Assembly (NCBI RefSeq): GCF_004359985.1
Contig: NZ_SMRO01000001.1
Coordinates: 62,001 to 126,000, forward strand
Length of the DNA: 64,000 nucleotides
Direction of reading: 5' to 3'
Source of the DNA: Paraburkholderia flava
GTDB taxonomy: Bacteria > Pseudomonadota > Gammaproteobacteria > Burkholderiales > Burkholderiaceae
Part shown: positions 26,333 through 34,756 of the stretch, piece after piece
Layout: each line of letters starts with the position of its first letter
How positions within the stretch are numbered: the stretch's first letter is position 1
Position numbers and translations under genes: made by a program
The notes under the pieces: generated by a model
The model's input: the letters and a program-made list of their open reading frames with translations, nothing else
What the model was told of the DNA's origin: nothing
Databases searched by the model: none

Positions 26333-28729
26333 TCACAACCGCAACCGGCCTTCGACATAGAAGGTGCGGCCAGGGTAAGGGTGATAGACGAAATAACGGG
26401 CGTCGAAAATGTTGTCGACACCGATGCCGATCTCGCTCTCTTTCGTCGGCCGGAACGTGAACTTCGCGTCCGCGACGGTGTACGTGCTGGTGCCGCCGAA
26501 CACGTTCGGGTTCGTGTCGGCATTGGTGAGCGTGTTGTACTGGCGCCCCGAATAACGCGCGGCGAGCGTCACGGCCGAACGCTCGTCGATGCGATACGTC
26601 GCCGCGACGTTCGCGCGCCACAGCGGAATGCGGTAGAAGTACTTGCCGACCGTCGCGGGGTTCTGCGCGTTGGCGATAATCTTCGACTGCGTGTACGCGA
26701 CGCTCGCGATCAGATCGAGTCCGCGAATCCCGACGTCCTGCCCCTGGTAGCTCGTTTCGACGCCGCGCGAGCGCACCTTGCCGATGTTCTGGAAGTTGGT
26801 CACGTTCGGGATCACGGTCGTGTCGGTCTGACTGAAGATCGTGTTCTTCACGTCGTCCTGGAACAGCGACAGACGGAACAGCCCGTTCCAGTGCGCCCAT
26901 TCCGCGGTCAGCTCTTTCGACAGATCGTCTTCGGGCTTCAGGTTCGGATTGTTGTTGACGATCGACGAGCCGGTGATTTGCCCCTGGAACAGCTCGCTGA
27001 CGGTCGGAAAGCGGTACGCACGGCCGATTGACGCGCGCAGCGTGAGATCGTCGGTGACGTCGAACGACAGCGACGCCTTCGGCGAAAAATGATGCTGGTC
27101 CGCGCCCGCATACGGCAGCCGCGTACTGCCGAGCGACGTTGCACCGTCATACGCGCGCCAGTCCTCGTAGCGCACACCGTAGACGAACTTCCAGCGCGGC
27201 AGGAAACGCCACGCATCCTGCGCGTACACGGCCTGCGTCTGCGTGCGTCCCGCGAACGCGTTCGCGAGACTGCCGCTTGCGCCGTCGCGCCACGCGAGCG
27301 TGTTGTAGGTCTCGTTGTCGAGGAAGTAGTTGTCGTAGTGATAGCCGAAGGTCAGCGCGTGATAGGCGAGGCCTGCGTCGGGTGAGACTGGCGTGTAGGT
27401 CGCCTTGAGGTCGAGCGTTTTCCAGCCGGTGCCGTCGCCGAACGTGACGAGGCCGGGGCCGTTGCCTGGGGCGCCCGTGCTCGCGGTGCGCGCGACGCTG
27501 TCGCTGACGTCGTAGTACGACGCGATCGCCTCGCCGTTCCAGCCGGTCGCGTGGCGTGTCTTTAGCGACGCGCCGTACATCCAGTTCTCGCTATGGCCGA
27601 GGCTCGGCGCGAGCGCGGCAGCCGGAATGTTGTACTCGTAGCCGCCGATCGCTACTTTCCCGCTGTACACCGGATTGCCGTTCGCATCTAACAGGAACGT
27701 CGACGTTTGACTGTCGTACGTCTGGTGCCAGTAGCCGAGCGTGAAGCCGCCTTGCAGTGTCGGCGTGAAGTCGTACTGCATCTTCAGCTTGAACTGGTCC
27801 TGTACCGTGTGCTCGATACCTTCGCCGTTGATGCCGAGCACCGCCGTTGGAGCGCCGGTCTGGTTGTTGTAGAACGGCGCGCCGGTGACGGGGATGTCGC
27901 CGGGCTTCGCGGGCGTCGTCGATTTTGCGAGCGTCGCGAATTGCAGCGGCTGGCTTGTGTTCTCGAGATGATTCACGCCGAGCGTGAACGAGAACTTGCC
28001 GATCCGGTTGCCGATCGACGCGCTTCCTTCGCTGCCGTTGAAATTGCGGTTCACGCCGAACAGGCTGAAGTGCTGCGTGAACGCTTTTACGTCGGCGTCG
28101 GCCTCGAATTTCGTCGGCATGCGCGTCGTGATCAACACCGTCGCGCCGAGCGAATTGCCCGGATAGAGCGCGGAAAACGGCCCGTAGATCACATCGACCT
28201 GACGGATCTCCGAAGGCGCGACCATCGACCAGCGCGGCGGAAACGAATAGCTGTTGCCGAGCAGGTTCGACAGCAGCAGGCCGTCGGCATAAACGAGACC
28301 GCGCGCGCTTTGCGTATTGCTCGTGCCGCGCACCGCGATGATCGAATTGAGGTCACCGATGAAGCGCTTGCGTACCGCGAGGTTCGGCAGGTACTTCAGC
28401 ACGTCCTCGGTGTTGACGACGTTCCAGTTCTCGAACTGGCTGCGCGTGACCGTTTCGCTCGACGCGGGCAGGTTCGGGTCGAGTACGGGGCGCGCGGCCG
28501 TGGCGTTACTTCCGCTGGCCGTGACGACGACCGCGGGAAGCGTTGTGATGGCGGAAGCGTCAGACGATGACTTAGCGTCCGGCGCGCCGGGACTCTCGGC
28601 GAATGCGGATGAAGACGCGAGCGCGAACGGCGTCGCGCACGACAGGGGCAACAGCCCGAGCGTCGCGTAGCGCGCGCCGTGACGCGCGCGGCGCGACAGG
28701 CTTCGCAAGGCGAAGTGCAGCATGGACAA
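26333..28729 (-). CDS. TonB-dependent outer-membrane receptor
   Basis: The 798-residue protein has an N-terminal signal region and a probable TonB box (LPAVVVTASG, about residue 65). A plug domain (SETVTRSQFENWNVVNTEDV, AVRGTSN, QVDVIYGPFSALYPGNSLGA) and a C-terminal beta-barrel with many alternating aromatic strands follow. It imports a metal complex or other ligand with energy from TonB. The neighbours (PepSY protein, PCu(A)C chaperone, DUF2946 protein) suggest copper or a copper-chelate, as for other receptors of this context; siderophore uptake is the alternative. The last residue is Leu instead of the usual Phe or Trp. MSMLHF (28729) or MLHF (28723) may be the start. Confidence 0.92.
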   Translation of the reverse strand: MSMLHFALRSLSRRARHGARYATLGLLPLSCATPFALASSSAFAESPGAPDAKSSSDASAITTLPAVVVTASGSNATAARPVLDPNLPASSETVTRSQFENWNVVNTEDVLKYLPNLAVRKRFIGDLNSIIAVRGTSNTQSARGLVYADGLLLSNLLGNSYSFPPRWSMVAPSEIRQVDVIYGPFSALYPGNSLGATVLITTRMPTKFEADADVKAFTQHFSLFGVNRNFNGSEGSASIGNRIGKFSFTLGVNHLENTSQPLQFATLAKSTTPAKPGDIPVTGAPFYNNQTGAPTAVLGINGEGIEHTVQDQFKLKMQYDFTPTLQGGFTLGYWHQTYDSQTSTFLLDANGNPVYSGKVAIGGYEYNIPAAALAPSLGHSENWMYGASLKTRHATGWNGEAIASYYDVSDSVARTASTGAPGNGPGLVTFGDGTGWKTLDLKATYTPVSPDAGLAYHALTFGYHYDNYFLDNETYNTLAWRDGASGSLANAFAGRTQTQAVYAQDAWRFLPRWKFVYGVRYEDWRAYDGATSLGSTRLPYAGADQHHFSPKASLSFDVTDDLTLRASIGRAYRFPTVSELFQGQITGSSIVNNNPNLKPEDDLSKELTAEWAHWNGLFRLSLFQDDVKNTIFSQTDTTVIPNVTNFQNIGKVRSRGVETSYQGQDVGIRGLDLIASVAYTQSKIIANAQNPATVGKYFYRIPLWRANVAATYRIDERSAVTLAARYSGRQYNTLTNADTNPNVFGGTSTYTVADAKFTFRPTKESEIGIGVDNIFDARYFVYHPYPGRTFYVEGRLRL

Positions 28730-28800
28730 TCCTGATGGTCGTTGGATGAACAGCCGCGCGCGCCTTCAATGGGCGCGTCGAAACCGGCTGACCGTGGCGA

Positions 28801-29166
28801 TCAGGAAGCGAAGGGTGGGTCGCGAGGGCGCCCGGAAGGGAAGGCGCCGAGAGGTGTGAAACGAGTGGACAGCAGCGGCACGGCGATGGTCACGAGCAGC
28901 GTGAGCACGGGTGCGACAACCGGGGCAACCGACGGCATCGCGGCATGTGTACAGAGCAGATCGCAGTAGCCGCAGGCGGCGAGCGGATCGGCCGCATGCT
29001 GGGTGCTGCTACCGCCGTCCGGTTGTGTGGCCGAGCAGATCGTCGCGACCGGCTCGTTCGCACGCGCCGCCATCACCAGCTGGCTGACCACCGGCACGAA
29101 CACGATCAGGCACATGGCAAGAATGCCAAGCCAGGCGGTGAAGTGTTTGCGGATGTCGAGGGTCAT
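28801..29166 (-). CDS. DUF2946 family small membrane protein
   Basis: The 121-residue protein has an N-terminal hydrophobic helix (AWLGILAMCLIVFVPVVSQL) and a Cys/His-bearing centre (ACGYCDLLCTHA). A second helix (APVLTLLVTIAVPLL) precedes a short Pro/Arg tail. This is the pattern of DUF2946 proteins, which commonly stand before TonB receptors and copper genes in Burkholderiales and Pseudomonas. The CxxC and CTH residues may bind metal. It is the first gene of the metal operon, 71 bases before the receptor. The start at ATG 29166 lacks a strong ribosome site; no better one is in frame. Confidence 0.82.
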   Translation of the reverse strand: MTLDIRKHFTAWLGILAMCLIVFVPVVSQLVMAARANEPVATICSATQPDGGSSTQHAADPLAACGYCDLLCTHAAMPSVAPVVAPVLTLLVTIAVPLLSTRFTPLGAFPSGRPRDPPFAS

Positions 29167-29311
29167 GGTGATGGACGCGATAGCGCGTCGAAGTGTATCA
29201 CCGGGATTCGTGGCGAACCAGTTGCGGTTTATCGGCTCGCGGTTTGTTGCCGGCAACGGTGCGGCGTTTTGCCGCGCTGCGTGGGCAGCGTGGCAAAGCG
29301 AACGGTTGAGA

Positions 29312-29461
29312 TCAAGCCCGAACCGCACGCGATCGTTTAGCCGCGACCGCTTTACCCGGCACAGCATTCGAACTCGGCACACGATGCGGCCCGTCCGACG
29401 ACCGAACGATCAACTCCGGCGTCCACACCTCCTGCAGATCTTTCGGCGAGGCTCCCGCCAG
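29312..29461 (-). pseudogene. C-terminal remnant of a LacI-type regulator
   Basis: On the minus strand, about 49 codons reading LAGASPKDLQEVWTPELIVR and then a basic tail end at TGA 29312. The WTPELIVR segment resembles the extreme C-terminus of LacI/GalR-family repressors. The frame continues upstream only as antisense of the aldehyde dehydrogenase remnant, so the rest of the gene has been lost. The junction with that remnant is near 29460. The match is short. Confidence 0.45.
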
Positions 29462-29963
29462 CCTGATCGACGACTTTCGCGTGCGCGGCGTCGCGCTGAC
29501 CGGTAGCGAACGTGCGCTTGAAGGGCTGCTCAAGCAGATCGACGATGCAAAGGCCGCAGGCGCACGGATCGTGTTCGGCGGCAAGCGCGTCGACCGGCCT
29601 GGCTTCTATCTCGAACCGACGATCGTCACCGACATCGCTGAAGACAATCCGCTTTATCAGCAGGAAGCATTCGGCCCGGTGCTGTCGTTCTACGTCGTGG
29701 ACAGCGAGGAAGAAGCGATCAGGCTGGCGAATTCCAGCAAGTATGGCCTTAGCTCCTACATTTTCGACGCCGATGTCGAGCACGCAAAGAAAGTCGCGTC
29801 GCGGATCGAGGCGGGGATGGTGTACATCAATTCGTGTTTTGTCGATTCGCCGCGACTGCCGTTCGGCGGTGTCAAGAATTCCGGCTTTGGGCGCGAACTG
29901 TCCGAACTGGGGATTGGCGAATTTTTGAACCGCAAGCTGGTGCGGGTTGCGGACGCTGTGTAA
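29460..29963 (+). pseudogene. Aldehyde dehydrogenase with 5' truncation and internal deletion
   Basis: The frame is that of an NAD-dependent succinate-semialdehyde dehydrogenase-like protein but lacks its N-terminal half. It opens with LIDDFRVRGVALTGSER, the TGSxxxG region near residue 220 of the family. It then jumps directly to ALEGLLKQIDDAKAAGARIV, which normally lies about 90 residues later. The catalytic Glu (LELGG) and Cys (GQCC) regions are absent, so the product cannot work. The remaining C-terminus is intact (FGPVLSFYVVDSEEEAIRLA, LPFGGVKNSGFGRELSELG). In the family, both break points read SERA/SERALEGLL, so deletion between short identical sequences is likely. It is followed by the GFA gene. 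Confidence 0.8.
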
Positions 29964-30021
29964 ACGTAATGATGGTGGAGCCGGTCGGCTCCACCTCGAA
30001 TCATCGTCGAGAGAAAGAATC

Positions 30022-30429
30022 ATGCAGGAACGAAAAGGCGGGTGCCTCTGCGGTGCCGTGCGTTATGAGTTGAAAAGCGAACCCAAGGCCACCGCGATAT
30101 GTCATTGCACGCACTGCAAGCGGCAAAGCGGGAGTCTGTTCTCGTTCAACCTCTTTGTAGACGAAGCCGACTACCGGCAGCAAGGTGAGACGAAGGCCTT
30201 CGAGGACTTTGGCGATAGCGGGCATCCGTCGTACCGCTACTTTTGCGAAAGCTGCGGGTCGCCTGTTGTCACGAGAGTATCGACGATGCCGGGGCAAGTC
30301 ATCGTCAAGGCCGGCACGCTCGACAGCATGGAAGATTTGCCGGCGCCGCAGATCGAGATCTATACGGATCGTTCGGTGGAGTGGCTCAAGTCGTTTGATG
30401 GTGCGGTGGGATTTGCGCTGAGTCCCTAA
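30022..30429 (+). CDS. GFA/CENP-V family Zn-binding protein
   Basis: The 135-residue protein belongs to the glutathione-dependent formaldehyde-activating (GFA) domain family. The zinc cysteines are in GGCLCGAVRYEL, CHCTHCKRQSG and YFCESCGSPV. Function of most members is unproven. ATG 30022 is selected by family length and a GAGAGAAAG purine stretch upstream; an in-frame start at 29947 is too far upstream. A diverged, 5'-truncated second copy of its 3' two-thirds lies at 41264-41520 in the same orientation, so the two copies bracket the polyol gene block. It follows an aldehyde dehydrogenase pseudogene. Confidence 0.88.
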   Translation: MQERKGGCLCGAVRYELKSEPKATAICHCTHCKRQSGSLFSFNLFVDEADYRQQGETKAFEDFGDSGHPSYRYFCESCGSPVVTRVSTMPGQVIVKAGTLDSMEDLPAPQIEIYTDRSVEWLKSFDGAVGFALSP

Positions 30430-30448
30430 CGTGCGTCACAAGCATCAC

Positions 30449-31459
30449 TTATGAATTGCCGTTCAGGCATCCACACGAATTGCGGACCACCAGTTCCGGC
30501 TTCAATCGAACGATCTCGAATCGCCTGTCAGGCTGGGCGATCCGTTTCATAAGCAGTTCCACCGCACGTGAGCCAATTTCATCCAGCGGCTGAGCGAGTA
30601 CCGTGAGGCGCGGGTTGAAGTAGTCGGCCCAGTCGAAATCGTCGAAGCCGACGAGAGCCATTTCCGTCGGCACCTCCAGCCTTGCATCTCTCAAAGCGTG
30701 CATTGCACCGATCAGCATCAGGTTATTCGAGGCAACAATCGCGGTTGGACGCGGGTCGAGCGACAGCAATTCGTGAACCGCGCGCCGCGACGGTTCGCTC
30801 GTCGACTCACCACATCGGACCAGGTTGGAGTCGAATTCGATTGCGGCATGGCTCAGGGCCGCCACATACCCGTCGAAACGCTCCGTCGAGGTCGGGATGC
30901 CGGGTGCCCCAGCAACAAATCCGATGCGCCGATGTCCATGGTCAATCAGATGAGTGACAAGCTGCAGACACGAAACCACGTTCTCTACGCCGACCTGGTC
31001 GAATTCACCGGGGACGATACGGTCAACCAGTACCGAGGGGATATTGTTCGATTTCAGATAGTCCAGTGCCCTGCGGTCCGGTCCCGTGGTGGGAGCCAGT
31101 ATGATCCCGTCCACGCGGCGTTGATGAAGCGCCTGCACCACCCTGAACTCCTGATCCGGGTCATCGTGCGTGTCCGCCAGGAGCATCATCAACCCGCGGC
31201 GCGCGCACTCTGCCTCGATCGCACGAACCGTCTCGCTGAAATAGTGGTTGGTCAACGCGGAGATGGCAACGCCGATCGTCCTGGTTGACGCGCCCGCGAG
31301 AGCTTGCGCCAGTGAATTCGGTACATAGCCGGTTTGCCGGATTGCGTCTTCGACCGCCTTGGCAGTTGCCGGACTAACTTTCCGCGTCTTGTTCAGTACA
31401 TGAGAAACCGTGGACATCGACACGTTCGCTGCCCGCGCGACATCTTCCATAGTCGCCAA
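30449..31459 (-). CDS. LacI family transcriptional repressor of the polyol genes
   Basis: The 336-residue protein has the LacI helix-turn-helix (MEDVARAANVSMSTVSHVLN) and hinge (VPNSLAQALAG), followed by a periplasmic-binding-protein-like sugar domain. The start is probably TTG 31459, since GAGGAG lies nine bases before it, giving MATMEDVA as in many LacI proteins; ATG 31450 is the alternative. A near-perfect palindrome at 31550-31573, about 90 bases upstream, matches two others in front of the dehydrogenase/ABC operon and the xylulokinase gene. It therefore probably represses all three units, including itself, until a polyol or ketose binds. Confidence 0.93.
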   Translation of the reverse strand: MATMEDVARAANVSMSTVSHVLNKTRKVSPATAKAVEDAIRQTGYVPNSLAQALAGASTRTIGVAISALTNHYFSETVRAIEAECARRGLMMLLADTHDDPDQEFRVVQALHQRRVDGIILAPTTGPDRRALDYLKSNNIPSVLVDRIVPGEFDQVGVENVVSCLQLVTHLIDHGHRRIGFVAGAPGIPTSTERFDGYVAALSHAAIEFDSNLVRCGESTSEPSRRAVHELLSLDPRPTAIVASNNLMLIGAMHALRDARLEVPTEMALVGFDDFDWADYFNPRLTVLAQPLDEIGSRAVELLMKRIAQPDRRFEIVRLKPELVVRNSCGCLNGNS

Positions 31460-31549
31460 TTTGTACCACTCCTCAAAGTCACCACGCTTACGGGAACGCT
31501 AGAGCGCTCGTCGACGCGTACCCTCAGCGAATCGCCATGCTACAGAGGG

Positions 31550-31573
31550 GAAAGCGCTTGCGCAATCGCTTTC
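31550..31573. promoter_or_regulatory. LacI-type operator O1 upstream of the repressor gene
   Basis: GAAAGCGCTTGC joined to GCAATCGCTTTC is a 24-base palindrome with one mismatched pair. It is a near copy of the operator at 37058-37081. It lies between the repressor start and the end of the ABC ATPase gene and would give autoregulation. Confidence 0.78.
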
Positions 31574-31593
31574 CCTCGGGCTCACAGCGCTAT

Positions 31594-32706
31594 TCAGGCG
31601 ATCATCCGATGCTGCTGGATATGTCGTTCGAACGCGTGACCGTCCGCGGTGAACAGGTGACAGCAGCTCGGGTCCGCGCCGAGCATGACGTGACTTCCTT
31701 TCGGGTGTTGTTCGATCGGAGGAATGCGTCCGATCAGACCATCTGGTGCAAGGCTACTTTCGGCGTACAGATATGCGGCATCGCCGAGCGACTCCACTGC
31801 CATTGTCAATGCGGAGATACCTCCTTCAGTCGGGTCGCGCAGCAGATGCTCAGGCCGGATGCCTACGGTCACCGCATCGCCGGGCTTTGCGTTACCTCCA
31901 ATGACCGAACAGAGCTGTGTCTCGCCGGTTCGATATTGCACGAGGACGCCCGCGCTTGAGACCGATTGCACCGTACCGTCCAGGAAATTCATTTTGGGCG
32001 ACCCGATGAAGCCCGCCACGAAGCGGTTTGCCGGTGCGTGGTACAGCGTGTCCGGCGTGCCGACCTGCTCGAGGTTGCCGCCCGACAGCACGACAATCTT
32101 GTCTGCCAGCGTCATCGCTTCAACCTGGTCGTGCGTGACGTAAATCATCGTCGTCTTCAGTTCATCGTGCAGGCGTGCAAACTCGAGACGCATCTTTACG
32201 CGAAGGGAGGCGTCGAGGTTCGAAAGCGGTTCGTCGAACAGAAAGACCTTCGGTTTGCGCGTGATGGCGCGTCCGATAGCGACGCGCTGGCGCTGGCCGC
32301 CAGACAACTGCTTCGGCTTGCGATCGAGCAGGTGGTCGATATGAAGTGTCCGCGCGGCCTGCTTTACCGCCACGTCGATAGCGGCTTTGCTTTCGCCAGC
32401 GAGCTTGAGCCCGAAGGCCATGTTGTCGTACAGCGTCATATGAGGGTAGAGCGCGTACGACTGGAAGACCATCGCAATACCGCGTTTGGCGGGAGGCAGC
32501 TCATTGACTCGCACATCGTCGATATGCAGATCGCCAGCTGTGATGTCCTCGAGACCGGCAATCATCCGCATGAGTGTGGACTTGCCGCAACCACTCGGAC
32601 CGACAAAGACGACGAACTCGCCGTCTTGAATGTCGAGGTTGATCTCGCGCATGACTTCGGTGTCGTCATAGGCTTTGCCGATATTGCGCAGGGTTACTTT
32701 GGCCAT
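31594..32706 (-). CDS. Sugar/polyol ABC transporter ATP-binding protein (MalK/UgpC type)
   Basis: The 370-residue ATPase has Walker A (GPSGCGKST), signature (LSGGQRQRVA), Walker B (VFLFDEPLSNLD) and the switch His (YVTHDQVEAM). A C-terminal TOBE-type regulatory domain (VGIRPEHLL) is typical of CUT1 sugar importers. It powers import by the two permeases encoded upstream. ATG 32706 gives MAKVTLRNI and has GGAGACAG before it; the longer frame is not needed. It is the last gene of the operon running from the dehydrogenase at 36937. A 147-base gap separates it from the permease gene. Confidence 0.95.
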   Translation of the reverse strand: MAKVTLRNIGKAYDDTEVMREINLDIQDGEFVVFVGPSGCGKSTLMRMIAGLEDITAGDLHIDDVRVNELPPAKRGIAMVFQSYALYPHMTLYDNMAFGLKLAGESKAAIDVAVKQAARTLHIDHLLDRKPKQLSGGQRQRVAIGRAITRKPKVFLFDEPLSNLDASLRVKMRLEFARLHDELKTTMIYVTHDQVEAMTLADKIVVLSGGNLEQVGTPDTLYHAPANRFVAGFIGSPKMNFLDGTVQSVSSAGVLVQYRTGETQLCSVIGGNAKPGDAVTVGIRPEHLLRDPTEGGISALTMAVESLGDAAYLYAESSLAPDGLIGRIPPIEQHPKGSHVMLGADPSCCHLFTADGHAFERHIQQHRMIA

Positions 32707-32853
32707 CTTCTGTCTCCGTGATTCCATTCTGCATTCAGTTGCCGTGCAGCGCCCTTGAGCATGGAAAGAGTGCTTCAAGCATCCGCGAATCGGTGGACGT
32801 CACCACCCGTTCGCTGCGAGTTTCGAGGTTCCGTCAGAGACATTAGCCCTCTG

Positions 32854-33732
32854 TCATTTCACGGCGCCGAAAGTCAGGCCGCGTACGAGACGCTTTTGCG
32901 AAGCCCAGCCCAGCACCAGGATGGGGGCAACCGCAAGGAGGGATGCTGCCGATAATTTTGCCCAGAACAATCCTTCGGGACTCGAATACGATGCGATAAA
33001 GACTGTTAGCGGAGCGGCATTCGAGCTGGATAGATTGATGCTCCAGAATGCTTCGTTCCACGACAGGATAACGAGGAGGAGTGCAGTCGAAGCGACACCG
33101 GGCAACGCCATCGGCAAGAGGAGATAAACGATTTCCTGCCAGGTCGCCGCCCCGTCCACGCGACCTGCTTCCAGAATGTCCCGTGGAATTTCAGCGAAGT
33201 ACGTGAACGACATCCAGACCGCGATAGGCAGATTAATGAGCGTGTAGATGATGATCAGACCGCTTACCGTGTCGAGCAATCCCGTGTTCTTCCAAAGCAG
33301 ATAGATTGGCAGCAGCACGCCGACCGACGGCATCATCTTGGTCGACAAAATCCACAACAGCGTCTGTTGTGTACGCTTTGTCGGGAAGAAGGCCATCGCA
33401 TATGCACATGGCACCGCGAGCAGCAGGCAGGCAACCGTCACGCCGGCAGAAATCAGAATCGAGTTCCATGCAAAGCTGAAATAGTTGCTTCGGGCGAACA
33501 CCTCCCGAAAACTGTCGAGGGTCGGTGTGAAGAAGAGCGAGATCGTGTAGGCCTGCTGCTCCGTTTTAAATGCAGTAACGGTCATCCAGAAAATCGGGAA
33601 AAACAGCAGCAGGGCGACCAGCCATGCCATCAGGCCCGGCACCACTCGACCAACGCCGCGAGCGATTCCGCCGACAGTCAGGATTCTGACTCGCTGTCTC
33701 GGCTGGGCAGGTGTAACAGACAGGCGACTCAT
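32854..33732 (-). CDS. Sugar/polyol ABC transporter permease (MalG type)
   Basis: The 292-residue inner-membrane permease has about six helices and the EAA loop that docks on the ATPase (EAGRVDGAATWQEIVYLLLP). It belongs to the second-permease (MalG/UgpE) type of CUT1 importers. Its start overlaps the stop of the partner permease gene by four bases, which implies translational coupling. The sorbitol/mannitol SmoG or MtlG proteins are the closest type by context. Confidence 0.93.
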   Translation of the reverse strand: MSRLSVTPAQPRQRVRILTVGGIARGVGRVVPGLMAWLVALLLFFPIFWMTVTAFKTEQQAYTISLFFTPTLDSFREVFARSNYFSFAWNSILISAGVTVACLLLAVPCAYAMAFFPTKRTQQTLLWILSTKMMPSVGVLLPIYLLWKNTGLLDTVSGLIIIYTLINLPIAVWMSFTYFAEIPRDILEAGRVDGAATWQEIVYLLLPMALPGVASTALLLVILSWNEAFWSINLSSSNAAPLTVFIASYSSPEGLFWAKLSAASLLAVAPILVLGWASQKRLVRGLTFGAVK

Positions 33733-34661
33733 TTTTCGTACTCCCCCTTCAGATTCCTGGCCAGCATGCGTACAAGGAAGAACGATGCGATGTTGGCCAC
33801 GATGACTGCGAGAATTCCACCGGCCGAAGCGAGACCGACGTCGAATTGCTGCAGCCCTAGCGCGAAGATCAGATACGAGAGGTTAGTGGTGGCGGTACCT
33901 GGACCGCCGCCGGTCGTCGTGTAGATCTCCGCAAAAATGGATAGCAGAAAGATGGTTTCCATCATGACGACCACGGCCACGGCACGCTTCAGATGCGGCA
34001 GCGTAATGAAGAAGAACATCGCAAACGGGCCGGCACCGTCGATTCGAGCTGCCTCTTTCTGCTCTTGATCCAGCGACTGGATAGCCGTGAACAGGATGAG
34101 AAAAGCGAACGGCAGCCACTGCCAGGCAACAATGATGATGACCGCTGTGAGCGGGTAGTCCGCGAACCAGTCAATCGGCTTCATCCCCATGGCGCGCATC
34201 GCCGACGCCACGATGCCGTACACCGGGTGGAGAATCATGTTCTTCCAGATGAGTGCGCTCACGGTAGGCATCACGAAGAACGGCGCGATTGCAAAAAGTC
34301 GAGCAATGCCTTGACCGTAGAATTTTCTATCGAAGAGAACGGACAGCAGCACACCACCCACGACAGTGATGACAAGAACCCAGCCAATGAGGGCGATCGT
34401 ATGGCCAATCGATGGCCAGAACGAGGGGTCCCCAACAAGAAACTCGTAGTTGTCGAGACCGGCAAAACCCTTGCTGTCGGGATTCAGCAGGTTGTAGTGC
34501 GAAAACGAAAACCAGATCGTCATCGCGAGCGGAACAGCCATCCAGATAAACAGAAGGCCGACAGACGGCGCACCAAGCCAGCCTGCGCCTGCCTTTCGCT
34601 TTGCATGACTGCTCTGTGAGGCGATCTGCGTAAAGCTGCACGAACTATCGATTGGGGGCAT
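33729..34661 (-). CDS. Sugar/polyol ABC transporter permease (MalF type)
   Basis: The 310-residue permease has about six helices and the EAA motif EAARIDGAGPFAMFFFITLP. It is the first-permease (MalF/UgpA/SmoF) type and forms a heterodimer with the product of the overlapping downstream gene. An N-terminal cytoplasmic stretch of about 25 residues precedes the first helix. It lies 95 bases after the binding-protein gene. Codon use in this whole block is visibly less biased to G/C in third positions than in the flanking core genes. Confidence 0.93.
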   Translation of the reverse strand: MPPIDSSCSFTQIASQSSHAKRKAGAGWLGAPSVGLLFIWMAVPLAMTIWFSFSHYNLLNPDSKGFAGLDNYEFLVGDPSFWPSIGHTIALIGWVLVITVVGGVLLSVLFDRKFYGQGIARLFAIAPFFVMPTVSALIWKNMILHPVYGIVASAMRAMGMKPIDWFADYPLTAVIIIVAWQWLPFAFLILFTAIQSLDQEQKEAARIDGAGPFAMFFFITLPHLKRAVAVVVMMETIFLLSIFAEIYTTTGGGPGTATTNLSYLIFALGLQQFDVGLASAGGILAVIVANIASFFLVRMLARNLKGEYEK

Positions 34662-34756
34662 CGCGGCACCTGTTTGCGTTCTCGTAACCGGGGACGTGCT
34701 GAAGTCTGGTCGGCATCCGTCGAAACTCCAGCACGTTGCCAGGTGAAGCGGCGCTC

